From: Deinococcus detaillensis
Lineage (GTDB): Bacteria; Deinococcota; Deinococci; Deinococcales; Deinococcaceae
Direction: 5' to 3'
Assembly (NCBI RefSeq): GCF_007280555.1
Contig: NZ_VKDB01000040.1
Span: 1-16,177, forward strand
DNA length: 16,177 nucleotides
Positions 1 through 6,157 of this stretch are shown here, one piece after another. The translations under genes and the position numbers were made by a program. Numbering within the stretch: position 1 is the first letter of the stretch; each line of letters starts with the position of its first letter. The notes beneath the pieces are model-generated. The model was not told the DNA's origin, ran no database searches, and saw nothing but the letters and a program-made list of their open reading frames with translations.

Positions 1-98
1 TAAGGTTAGAAGTAACGTTAAAAGTGACGTTAAGGTTAAGGGTTGAGTATGGCGCTTTCACGACCACCAGAGCGGAAAACCGTGACTATCAACTCATC
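1..98. repeat. Terminal redundancy, left copy (circular plasmid)
   Basis: Bases 1-98 are identical to 16080-16177. A perfect direct repeat at both ends of an assembled molecule is the usual sign of a circular replicon with overlapping ends; the unit length would be 16,079 bp. The repeat covers the last codons of parA and the first codons of the parB-like gene, so both genes become whole and adjacent once the circle is closed. Confidence 0.93.
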
Positions 99-327
99 CA
101 AGTTAACCAACGAGCGGGATATTAGAGACTTTATCAGCAAAGGCGGCACCGTCCCAGGCGACCATGACGCTGACCAGGACGAGGCGAAGAAAGTACAGTT
201 ACGGCTTTATCCAGTCACCATTAGTGATATTGACGCGGCCCGCGAGAAACGGAAGAAGGGCAAAAAGCTTTCCCGTCACGCCTGGATTCTGGCTGCGATT
301 GAAGAGAAGCTAGTGCGCGACGGCTAG
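49..327 (+). CDS. parB: ParB-like ribbon-helix-helix partition/operator protein
   Basis: A 92-residue protein directly after parA. On the closed circle the parA stop (TGA, 44-46) is two bases before this ATG, with AAGGG about 7 bases upstream, so the pair is probably translationally coupled. The first ~45 residues are polar and probably flexible. The C-terminal half contains a beta strand (KKVQLRLYP) followed by two helices (VTISDIDAAREKR and LSRHAWILAAIEEKL), the layout of a ribbon-helix-helix dimer. Type Ib partition systems pair a short ParA with exactly this kind of small centromere-binding protein, which also represses the par operon. Its likely targets are the hexamer arrays at 15330-15407 and 16045-16122. 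A TTG at 43 is an alternative start. The role is inferred from context and fold; sequence identity to a named family is not claimed. A partial second copy at 16128-16177 is only the terminal overlap. Confidence 0.8.
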   Translation: MALSRPPERKTVTINSSKLTNERDIRDFISKGGTVPGDHDADQDEAKKVQLRLYPVTISDIDAAREKRKKGKKLSRHAWILAAIEEKLVRDG

Positions 328-371
328 CGGTGATAGTCGCGCTGATCTCGCTGTAAGAATGTAGTCAAGTC

Positions 372-869
372 TCAACTCAAAGGCGCGAGGGTGAGCGTCA
401 CTGTATGCATCCTTTCTGTATTTACTGATCCACCAAAATTTCCTATTGCCAAATTACCTTCTTCATCGACACTGACCTCAAAGACCAGCTTACCGCCGCG
501 AGATTGATAGGGAAGCAAACCAGAGAGCTGCGCCCACTCTGCCGCGCCGATGCGGAGCGCGTCCAGTCCAGTGATCAGTGCATATTCCATGTCATTCACA
601 GCTTTCGTGAAACTGGCTTGGTGAGTTTTGCGTTCCCAAGAGAGCGAAAGCGTTTGTGTTTGAGCGTTACTGTAATTGCCTTCTAGCGTGATGAGCTTCC
701 ATTCAACGCCACCCTTTACTGCTTCGCCCAGTACGGTTTTTAGCTCAATATCTATCTGCTGGACGATCAGCACATTATTATTACTGTCGTTCTCCCGTTC
801 GAAATCTTGGGCAATGGTTTTTTGAACTGACCCTACAAACTCCAGCACCGATACTGCGCTATTGGACAT
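372..869 (-). CDS. Trypsin-co-occurring-domain (Trypco2-like) protein
   Basis: A 165-residue minus-strand protein. I chose the ATG at 869 because GGAGG lies 9 bases upstream; a longer frame to 920 has no such site. The N-terminal half has an opening helix (VSVLEFVGSVQKTIAQDF), then IDIELKTVLGEAVKGGVEWK and an NYSNAQTQTLSLSW strand. This order resembles the small trypsin-co-occurring domain that accompanies trypsin-like proteases in bacterial conflict systems. Residues 126-162 (GGKLVFEVSV... HTVTLTLAP) look like a second, similar strand set, so the protein may be an internal duplication. No protease gene is nearby. There is no signal peptide or membrane segment. It is convergent with the parB-like gene, with no clear terminator between them. 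The family call is from pattern memory and is moderate; the function is unknown. Confidence 0.55.
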   Translation of the reverse strand: MSNSAVSVLEFVGSVQKTIAQDFERENDSNNNVLIVQQIDIELKTVLGEAVKGGVEWKLITLEGNYSNAQTQTLSLSWERKTHQASFTKAVNDMEYALITGLDALRIGAAEWAQLSGLLPYQSRGGKLVFEVSVDEEGNLAIGNFGGSVNTERMHTVTLTLAPLS

Positions 870-1197
870 GGGTATGCTCCTCCGGTGGCCTTGACTGTCA
901 GAAGCCATGCCGCAGACCAAGGGGCACAGCCAGGCAACGCATGGGAGTGTGAAGCTTCCCAGTGAGCAGGGTCCTTAGGTACATACACCTTACACAAATC
1001 GGCGTGACCGCGTCGATGGGCAGACGGGCCAACTCTGCATGGTCAAGATGATGAATGCGCTAACCTAAACTCAGCAGTCTCACGGCAAAAGCGAACGTCA
1101 CCCACTCCCGCAAAAGAAAAGGTGACGTTCAAGCAGCCAGGGGCGACCCTGAGCCACTAGTTTAACCTCTAGCGGCCAGGGTACAAGGGGCAATAGC
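870..1197. other. Intergenic region between divergent genes; candidate origin/operator
   Basis: This stretch of about 330 bases separates the minus-strand Trypco2-like gene from the putative rep gene. It contains a perfect 10-bp inverted repeat (1093-1102 and 1121-1130), scattered AACCTA/AACCTC hexamers (1062-1067, 1164-1169) that resemble the par hexamer, and the Shine-Dalgarno AAGGGG at 1185-1190 for rep. I see no tandem iterons, no DnaA-box cluster and no AT-rich unwinding element strong enough to call an origin, although the place next to rep makes it the first candidate. Confidence 0.5.
1093..1130. repeat. Perfect 10-bp inverted repeat upstream of rep
   Basis: GAACGTCACC (1093-1102) is the exact reverse complement of GGTGACGTTC (1121-1130), with an 18-base spacer. 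Each arm contains a par-type hexamer (AACGTC / GACGTT). It could be a Rep operator or origin element, or an extra site for the ParB-like protein. There is no T-run, so it is not an intrinsic terminator. Confidence 0.7.
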
Positions 1198-2220
1198 TTG
1201 CACTCTCTCCTCACCGAAGTTTTAGACCGCGCCCGCGCCGCCGTCCTGAGCAACGCCGCTCAGCTTCCCACTGCGCCTCAGCAGCTCACCAAATGGCAAA
1301 CTCAGACTCGCACTGAGAACGCCGCCCGCGCCGCGCCGCTGCTCTCTTTACGACCTACAGAGCCGCCGCCGCCGCGAATGCTGGCGAGTTATCCCGACGC
1401 GACCACCGTGCAGGCTGAGCGCACGCTGACGAAGGGACAAGCCCGCTTGTGGGTCATCCTGCACCGCCTGGCTGTGGACGTGGGTAGGGAGCGCGGCTAC
1501 ACTGCCACGCCTCACCACGTCGCCTACCACTGCCCCGCATTGACCATTGCCGGGGCGCTGGGCTACACCGACCGACACATTCGCACCCTCGCAGCTGGCC
1601 TTGAGAGAGCTGGCTTGTTGGACTGCGGCGGCCACGCGCAACAGATCGGAGCGCGGAGCCTGTACGACGGGACGTTGTGGGGCGTGCTGACCGTGGCCAG
1701 CTCAGAGCCACCGCGCCTGCGGGCCGAGGACTGGCGGCATAATTGGCGACCCGACTTTGGGGATGATGTGGTCGGCAAAACCGGAGCCGCCGCCGAGACT
1801 TCCGAACTACTTTCTAAGAGCGCGGAACCTGAAGAGCACTACAGGGCCGCAAAACGCCGTGCCGCTGCTCCAAGCGCTTCAAGCGCCCCGCTATGTCCCA
1901 GTTCGGAACAAGTCAACCCGGCAAGCTTTCGAGGCGTCATAGACGGCATTGCGGCGCTCTGGCGGCTGCACAGCAGTAAGCGCCCACGAGCGGTTGGAGC
2001 GCTGGCCTCACAGATCGCCGGGGCGTTGGCTGAGCCGGAGCGTCGCCGCTACTGGTGCCAAGTGCTTTGGCAAGCGCTCACCGCCCAGGACGCAGGCGCA
2101 ATAGGTGGACTCAGCGCCCTCACCGCCCAATTCGACCGCCTCGCGGTTGATCTGCGCGAGAACGCGCCGTGGAAGTCGCCAGGGGCCATCCTTGCGGCCC
2201 GTTGGAAGGGGGCACAATGA
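1198..2220 (+). CDS. Putative plasmid replication initiator (winged-helix)
   Basis: A 340-residue, GC-rich gene. The TTG start is supported by AAGGGG seven bases upstream; no ATG lies closer to the site. Residues ~75-165 form a probable winged-helix domain: LTKGQARLWVILHRLAVDV, then LTIAGALGYTDRHIRTLAAGLERAGLLD (recognition helix region) and a wing ending DGTLWGVLTV. The adjoining EPPRLRAEDWRHNWRP is like the linker I associate with putative replication proteins on Deinococcus/Thermus plasmids. The middle (~195-240) is low-complexity Ala/Ser/Pro; the C-terminal 100 residues are helical and Arg-rich. It is the only large DNA-binding protein on the plasmid not accounted for by another role, and an inverted repeat lies directly upstream. 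No primase, helicase or Rep_3 signature is visible, so replication initiation is an inference. It could instead be a transcriptional regulator. Confidence 0.55.
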   Translation: MHSLLTEVLDRARAAVLSNAAQLPTAPQQLTKWQTQTRTENAARAAPLLSLRPTEPPPPRMLASYPDATTVQAERTLTKGQARLWVILHRLAVDVGRERGYTATPHHVAYHCPALTIAGALGYTDRHIRTLAAGLERAGLLDCGGHAQQIGARSLYDGTLWGVLTVASSEPPRLRAEDWRHNWRPDFGDDVVGKTGAAAETSELLSKSAEPEEHYRAAKRRAAAPSASSAPLCPSSEQVNPASFRGVIDGIAALWRLHSSKRPRAVGALASQIAGALAEPERRRYWCQVLWQALTAQDAGAIGGLSALTAQFDRLAVDLRENAPWKSPGAILAARWKGAQ

Positions 2221-2236
2221 ACGGAATCGGCCAAAT

Positions 2237-3298
2237 TTAGAAGACCGCTTCAAGCTCTAGTGGCCCTAACCAGCGTCGAGATCGATGTGTCAACGCGTAC
2301 AACTCAATTTCTATCAGGAAATGCCAGCGCTGAGCTTCCGTGCTTCCTGTGTCCTGGATTAACGTATCTCGCAGCGGATGATGGCTGTCGATTAGGTAGG
2401 TGTTCCGGCGGTGAAGGCGCTCTAAGAAGTGCCTTAGTGGAACCGCGTCCCACTTTCCAGATTCACCTCCGTTGCAAGAGGGGCAAGCTAGTACCAGATT
2501 CCAGACTCGGTTGAGATCTACTTGCGGGATCTGAAAACCGACGATCCAGGGGAAGAAGTGATCAACGTGGCAATTTTGACCACTGGTCGTGTCCATAGGC
2601 TGGAAGCAGTAGAAGCAGCAGCTTTTCTGGTAGCCGCTGAGGGCTGGCCGGAGGTGAGTGAGACTCTTCCGCGATTGATTGTGCCAAGGCAGCAGCACCA
2701 GGTCTTGGCTGTCATGGCCGACAACAATAGGTCGTGAGGCGGGTACTCCGAGATGTTTTTGAGTCCAGGCGTGTTCGACTAGATTCCAGCGTGCCTCAAT
2801 TTCTTCCGCCAACTGCCGCTGCTCCAATTCGGTCAAGCGAAGCAGCTCGTCAGTCAGGGTGAGTGTGCGCCTCTTTTGTTTCGACCGCGAATAGAATTTC
2901 ACGCTGCTCTCGCCTTTGGGGAGCCAGTGGAAGAGGTCGAGCACATAGCGGAAGGCGTGTTTGACAGTCAGGTCATCCAGCAAGTCGGCATCAAGCTGCC
3001 CGTTGAGATGGGCGATACCAGCTTTCAGAAAGAGACCATTGGTCATTGTGCTTTGCGCTTGACCACCCTTGAGATGCAGCAGGATGTGGTGGACGAAGAA
3101 AGGGGCCAGCTCCGGCAAAGTCACGCTTGAACGGCCCAACTGCGCCAGATCCAAGAGAGCGCGGCCAAGGGCAAACTTGTAGGAAGCCGTGTTGGGGCCG
3201 AACAAGATGATGCTCCGAAAATAGGTGGCGTCATCGGGTGCAGCACGGATGAACTCGCTATAGCCTCCAGTCGGTTCCGGCACATTCCCAACATACAT
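2237..3298 (-). CDS. HNH endonuclease, solitary, possible defence nuclease
   Basis: A 353-residue protein with a C-terminal HNH nuclease: C228-x2-C231 zinc pair, H244-V-D-H247 catalytic core, N267 within WNLVLACPSCN, and the second zinc pair C272-x2-C275. Metal-dependent DNA cleavage is expected. The N-terminal ~225 residues are a separate domain beginning YFRSIILFGPNTASYKFALG, an opening I have seen in other large HNH proteins of uncertain role. It may sense or bind a substrate. No methyltransferase, ATPase or antitoxin is next to it, and it stands alone between rep (convergent, 16-bp gap) and an empty 300-base stretch. There is no good Shine-Dalgarno before the ATG. Its presence beside CBASS and restriction-modification suggests anti-phage restriction, but homing or plasmid-competition nucleases are also possible. 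Confidence 0.8.
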   Translation of the reverse strand: MYVGNVPEPTGGYSEFIRAAPDDATYFRSIILFGPNTASYKFALGRALLDLAQLGRSSVTLPELAPFFVHHILLHLKGGQAQSTMTNGLFLKAGIAHLNGQLDADLLDDLTVKHAFRYVLDLFHWLPKGESSVKFYSRSKQKRRTLTLTDELLRLTELEQRQLAEEIEARWNLVEHAWTQKHLGVPASRPIVVGHDSQDLVLLPWHNQSRKSLTHLRPALSGYQKSCCFYCFQPMDTTSGQNCHVDHFFPWIVGFQIPQVDLNRVWNLVLACPSCNGGESGKWDAVPLRHFLERLHRRNTYLIDSHHPLRDTLIQDTGSTEAQRWHFLIEIELYALTHRSRRWLGPLELEAVF

Positions 3299-3594
3299 CC
3301 AGGGCGAAAGTTCTAGAAGCGTTCAGAGCCGCCTTTCTGGGCCGTCACCAGTGATATCCAAAAGGAAGCCCACCGCCTCGCGAGCATCAGCCCCGCCTCC
3401 TTCTTGGCGATAACATCAAGGTGCTGCGTGGAGAAATCACCACCGAGTTTGTAAACTGTTTGTCTTGATCCACAATGTAAAAAATTCGCTCGCTAGCGGC
3501 AGCAAAAATGGAGTATAAATAGCTTGTTTTTAAGCAAGTGTTCGAGCAAACGACGTATCTATTCTGTGATCTGTTTTACGACGGTTTTACTTAT
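3299..3594. other. Intergenic region, no gene recognised
   Basis: About 300 bases without a supported gene. The GC-rich left half (3330-3440) keeps an open minus-strand frame of roughly 45 codons ending at a stop near 3315, with no start codon or ribosome site in a suitable place; it may be a decayed gene end. The right half (3480-3594) is AT-rich and probably carries the promoter for the gene at 3650, but I cannot assign -35/-10 boxes with confidence. A short inverted repeat (CTTG...CAAG) lies near 3523-3538. Confidence 0.4.
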
Positions 3595-3649
3595 ATGAGT
3601 GTGCCAAAACCATCTGGAAGATCGAGCGAACTACGGAGACTGGAGAAGA

Positions 3650-4135
3650 ATGACGCAAGGTATTAGGCAAGTCGAGCGACGGATCGAAAATGAAGAGTTG
3701 CAGGAAATGCGACTGAGAAATGCCAAAGACCGCGTGCTGGAGATGCGCACACGTGATATCCTAAACGCTGTTCAATCGCGTAGAGAGGTCATTACTACAC
3801 ATCACGACGACCCACGTTATGAAGATTTTTTCAGTATGTTAGATGATCGATGTAAAAGAATTTTCGAGCCGTTTCTCAGGCGTCTCTGCGCAATTCAGCA
3901 AGCAGATGAATTGACACGTTTTGAGGCTGAGGAAATGCGGAAGCGTCGGGAGTATGACGAAGAGTTGAAGACGCGTTACAAAAATGAATATGCTGCCATT
4001 ATGGTGCAGATCGAGCACACTGAGGGCAGATATACCGCTACCCGTACCCGCGATGGGCAACGTCTACAGGGAGCGGGCAGCACGATGTCTGAGGCGGTGC
4101 TGAGCCTCGCGGACCAGGAGGGCGACTTTAGCTAA
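3650..4135 (+). CDS. Unrecognised charged, helical protein
   Basis: A 161-residue protein that I do not recognise. It is almost entirely helical and very rich in Arg and Glu: residues ~5-45 (RQVERRIENEELQEMRLRN) and ~100-135 (FEAEEMRKRREYDEELKTRY) have coiled-coil character. There is no membrane segment, signal peptide or catalytic motif. I chose the ATG at 3650, with GGAG just upstream; a GTG at 3599 would add 17 residues. A short overlapping frame from ATG 3595 ends at 3666 and may reflect either a leader peptide or a lost base near the original start. A perfect 22-bp hairpin follows 45 bases after the stop. The gene sits before the mobilization block on the same strand, so a relaxosome or accessory role is conceivable, but nothing in the sequence shows it. 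Confidence 0.6.
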   Translation: MTQGIRQVERRIENEELQEMRLRNAKDRVLEMRTRDILNAVQSRREVITTHHDDPRYEDFFSMLDDRCKRIFEPFLRRLCAIQQADELTRFEAEEMRKRREYDEELKTRYKNEYAAIMVQIEHTEGRYTATRTRDGQRLQGAGSTMSEAVLSLADQEGDFS

Positions 4136-4168
4136 ATCCCTGGTGGCGGACCCGCAGCGTTTTGAACT

Positions 4169-4184
4169 TGCACGTACTCGTGCA
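4169..4184. repeat. Short inverted repeat overlapping the large hairpin
   Basis: TGCACG (4169-4174) and CGTGCA (4179-4184) can pair around a 4-base loop. The right arm shares bases 4180-4184 with the left arm of the 22-bp hairpin, so the two structures exclude each other. Confidence 0.6.
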
Positions 4185-4230
4185 GAGGATTGCAGTAGTG
4201 CAAAAAACGCACTACTGCAATCCTCTGCAC
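4180..4230. repeat. Perfect 22-bp inverted repeat (hairpin)
   Basis: Bases 4180-4201 are the exact reverse complement of 4209-4230, with a 7-base A-rich loop (AAAAAAC). On either strand this makes a very stable hairpin. The flanks lack a T-run, so it is not a textbook intrinsic terminator. It separates two unrecognised genes. Possible roles are a factor-aided terminator, a single-strand origin, a protein-binding cruciform, or an RNA that controls the gene at 4286. Confidence 0.9.
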
Positions 4231-4285
4231 TGCGCCGCGCTTGAAAATTTTGACTATATGTCATGGCACTTTTTGGAGGTCAACT

Positions 4286-4684
4286 ATGAAACTTTTAAGA
4301 CTGTCAGAACAGATGAGTAAAGCGAAAGATCCGGCGAAATATTACCGTGCATTTGAAGCGGCAGTGGTGAGGAATGAGATTGTAGGAGTAGTAGAGTTAT
4401 CAGAACGTGCTCGTATCCCGGCAAGAAAGAAAGGCGGTAAAGCGCGTGAGGTATCAGACTACGCTATAATGCCCTCAGAAGCGTTCAATGCATGGAATGA
4501 GCATGCATTATTGCTCGCTACAAGCTCTACAAACGTACCGAGTTTCAATGCCCTGCAAAGCGGTGTTATCAATTTTGAAGAGGCAGAGCGAGCAACGCGG
4601 AAAATGTTGGAAAAAAAGGCACAACGTGCAGCAGCACTCGTGGCAGAACGTAAGGCGAAATTGAGCAGAACGCAGCAGAAGTAG
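4286..4684 (+). CDS. Unrecognised small basic protein
   Basis: A 132-residue protein of unknown function. The ATG at 4286 has GGAGG six bases upstream, which is clearly better than a frame start at 4241. Residues 1-45 are mixed helical (LLRLSEQMSKAKDPAKYYRAFEAAV); residues ~45-70 carry RARIPARKKGGKAREVSDY; the C-terminal third (FEEAERATRKMLEKKAQRAAALVAERKAKL) is a long basic helix, probably coiled coil, that could bind nucleic acid. There is no membrane segment. It is preceded by a 22-bp hairpin and followed 17 bases later by a strong terminator, so it is probably a single-gene transcript. Its place just before the putative oriT suggests, but does not prove, a link to mobilization. Confidence 0.65.
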   Translation: MKLLRLSEQMSKAKDPAKYYRAFEAAVVRNEIVGVVELSERARIPARKKGGKAREVSDYAIMPSEAFNAWNEHALLLATSSTNVPSFNALQSGVINFEEAERATRKMLEKKAQRAAALVAERKAKLSRTQQK

Positions 4685-4701
4685 AAAAAGCAGATAGCAC
4701 C

Positions 4702-4744
4702 TCGTGCACGGGATGAATTCTTATCCCGTGCACGATTTCTTTTG
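4702..4744 (+). terminator. Rho-independent terminator
   Basis: A 13-bp perfect stem (TCGTGCACGGGAT at 4702-4714, its complement at 4723-4735) with an 8-base loop, followed by TTTCTTTTG. It closes the transcription unit of the gene ending at 4684 and insulates the mobilization block. An A-run before the stem may allow weaker termination on the other strand. Confidence 0.9.
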
Positions 4745-4815
4745 TAAGCGCGAGGTGGAAAAAAGAATATATGTCTCGGGGCGAGGCTAGAGAATTATGC
4801 TTACTTTCACTGCGT

Positions 4816-4879
4816 GGCAAGATAAGTGCTCAGGGATCGGTTTTGCTCCGCAAACCCTCAGCCCCGAGCACCTCTTGCC
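4816..4879. other. oriT: Candidate origin of transfer (oriT)
   Basis: An imperfect long inverted repeat: GGCAAGATAAGTGCTC (4816-4831) faces GAGCACCTCTTGCC (4866-4879). Inside lies a second hairpin, GGTTTTGC (4839-4846) with GCAAACC (4850-4856), around TCC. The TAAGTGC at 4823-4829 recalls the nic-side core of RSF1010/pSC101-type oriTs (TAAGTGCG). The location, just upstream of the accessory and relaxase genes, is where oriT usually sits. No nick site can be proven from sequence; a terminator or replication structure is the alternative. Confidence 0.5.
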
Positions 4880-4918
4880 CTTCCAGGGGGGCATAAACGA
4901 CTTTTTGGGATGCACGTA

Positions 4919-4954
4919 AATCGGAATTACCGATTGTGCCCATAGACTTATGTT
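4919..4954 (+). promoter_or_regulatory. Operator-like palindrome and leaderless-type promoter of the mobilization operon
   Basis: AATCGG (4919-4924) and CCGATT (4930-4935) form a perfect 6-bp palindrome with a 5-base centre. Eight bases on is TAGACT (4943-4948), a TANNNT -10 box that ends six bases before the GTG start at 4955. No Shine-Dalgarno is present, so the mRNA would be leaderless, a common arrangement in Deinococcus. The palindrome covers the -35 position, consistent with autorepression by the ribbon-helix-helix protein encoded next. Confidence 0.5.
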
Positions 4955-5545
4955 GTGAAGCAGCAAGTTTCTCTGACTCTAGACGTGCGACTGGTGGCCG
5001 CGCTCGATGGTGTGGCCGCCACTGGCCAGGTCACCCGGAGCGAGATGCTCGAACAATTGCTAGGAGTGGGGATTGACGAGCATGCGAAACGCAAGGCGGC
5101 AGAACAGAAAGTTACGCTCTCGGTGAGGGTCACACCGACGACTGCACAACACCTCAAAAGCGTCGCAACGTCTCAGAAGACCAGCAAAAATGCGGCCATT
5201 GAGTACGTCATAGAGAGAGGTTTAGCGAGCCTAATCGACGAGAGCCAGACCGCCGCTCTTGGGGTGCTGTTTGATCGCCTGGAAGATGTGGCGCAGCAGG
5301 CACAGCAAGAACATAACCGACAGACGCACCGCCTCGCGCACCTCTTGAGTCGCACAACGCTAGAGGGAATAGCGACGCGCGAAATGATGACCGCTTTTCT
5401 GACACAGGTTCTCAAAATTGACGCGCGTCCGATCTCCGAAGCTGCCTGGACTACTGCTGTAGACAGATTGAGCAGCCCTTCTCCACAAATCCGGGAAACA
5501 ATGCGGCAGATTTTGAAGGCGGTGACGCATGACGGCCAGCAATAG
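4955..5545 (+). CDS. Relaxosome accessory protein with two ribbon-helix-helix domains (MobC/TraY-like)
   Basis: A 196-residue protein with two tandem ribbon-helix-helix units: residues 3-40 (QVSLTLDVRLVAALDGVAA, then SEMLEQLLGVGI) and 51-90 (KVTLSVRVTPTTAQHLKSVA, then KNAAIEYVIERGL). Tandem units in one chain are known from F-plasmid TraY, which binds oriT and a promoter. The C-terminal ~100 residues are helical and Gln/His-rich and may contact the relaxase. The gene overlaps the relaxase start by 17 bp, so the two are probably co-translated. It begins with GTG and has no Shine-Dalgarno but has a -10-like box six bases upstream. Expected roles are binding the adjacent oriT candidate, helping the relaxase to nick, and repressing its own operon at the 4919-4935 palindrome. 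The specific family is not certain. Confidence 0.75.
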   Translation: MKQQVSLTLDVRLVAALDGVAATGQVTRSEMLEQLLGVGIDEHAKRKAAEQKVTLSVRVTPTTAQHLKSVATSQKTSKNAAIEYVIERGLASLIDESQTAALGVLFDRLEDVAQQAQQEHNRQTHRLAHLLSRTTLEGIATREMMTAFLTQVLKIDARPISEAAWTTAVDRLSSPSPQIRETMRQILKAVTHDGQQ

Positions 5546-6155
5546 CCGCGAAAAATGCCGAACGCATCATCGTTACGGGCGGCATGGTGGAACGGCAAGA
5601 GTGAAGGGACGAGGACGGCATCAAGGTGTGACGACTGAACGTAAAACAGATGTGACGATGGCGGACAAATCGCGCTACAACGCCACTCGTTTCTCTAAAG
5701 AAAACTACGCGCTATACGACGCAGATGGAGAAGCAATTAGAGGCGGACATCAAGAGGCCTTTGCACAGACACGCGAGGCGGCAGATCACATTCAGGTAAT
5801 GGCAAAGGGGCGCAATAAAGGTAGGGCTTACATCTATGACACTGAAATTTCTCCGGGCAACGGCAGGTTGAGTGATCAATCTGCACACCGCATAACTGCG
5901 GAGTACATCGAGGTGTTAAGGAGTCAGGGGCACCAGGTCGAAGGTGTGCAATATGTGATTCATCAAAATACACAGCACACGCACGTTCATCTGATGTTTG
6001 CGACGCAAAAAACTATTCAGAAATCTGATGATAGGTCGGCAAAGTACAAGTTGCGGGAGGTCGCAGACAGATTGAGAGACATTGACAAAAGTCTAGACAC
6101 GATTAGAGAAGTTGTAGAAGTCCAACAGGATCACCTAAAGAGTCGAGGGGGTTGA
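5529..6155 (+). CDS. Small HUH relaxase (mobilization protein)
   Basis: A 208-residue protein whose key feature is H145-x-N-T-x-H150-T-H152-V-H154-LMFAT, the metal-binding histidine motif of HUH relaxases (normally H-x-D-T-x-x-H-x-H-V-H-L). Such enzymes nick one strand at oriT through a catalytic tyrosine and lead that strand into the recipient. Candidate tyrosines are Y60 and Y63 (KENYALYD). The first ~45 residues are basic and low in structure, so ATG 5659 is a possible shorter start; I kept 5529 because it overlaps the upstream gene and has a GGCGGTGA stretch before it. The C-terminal ~40 residues are a charged helix. There is no helicase or primase extension, making it shorter than most MOB relaxases (usually 300 residues or more). 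The MOB family cannot be fixed from the sequence alone. Confidence 0.75.
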   Translation: MTASNSREKCRTHHRYGRHGGTARVKGRGRHQGVTTERKTDVTMADKSRYNATRFSKENYALYDADGEAIRGGHQEAFAQTREAADHIQVMAKGRNKGRAYIYDTEISPGNGRLSDQSAHRITAEYIEVLRSQGHQVEGVQYVIHQNTQHTHVHLMFATQKTIQKSDDRSAKYKLREVADRLRDIDKSLDTIREVVEVQQDHLKSRGG

Positions 6156-6157
6156 GT

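Noticed and set aside
504..686. Plus-strand frame antisense to the Trypco2-like gene
   Set aside because: Shadow of the minus-strand gene, with no start signal.
1348..1778. Several open frames antisense to the putative rep gene (71-97 codons)
   Set aside because: They are by-products of high third-position GC in the plus-strand gene; they are Arg/Ser-rich and lack ribosome sites.
3315..3470. Minus-strand open frame of about 45 codons in the 3299-3594 gap
   Set aside because: No usable start codon, no ribosome site and no recognisable domain; mentioned only as a possible decayed gene end.
4241..4285. Upstream extension of the gene at 4286
   Set aside because: GGAGG six bases before ATG 4286 fixes that start; the extra 15 codons have no ribosome site and lie in the region after the hairpin.
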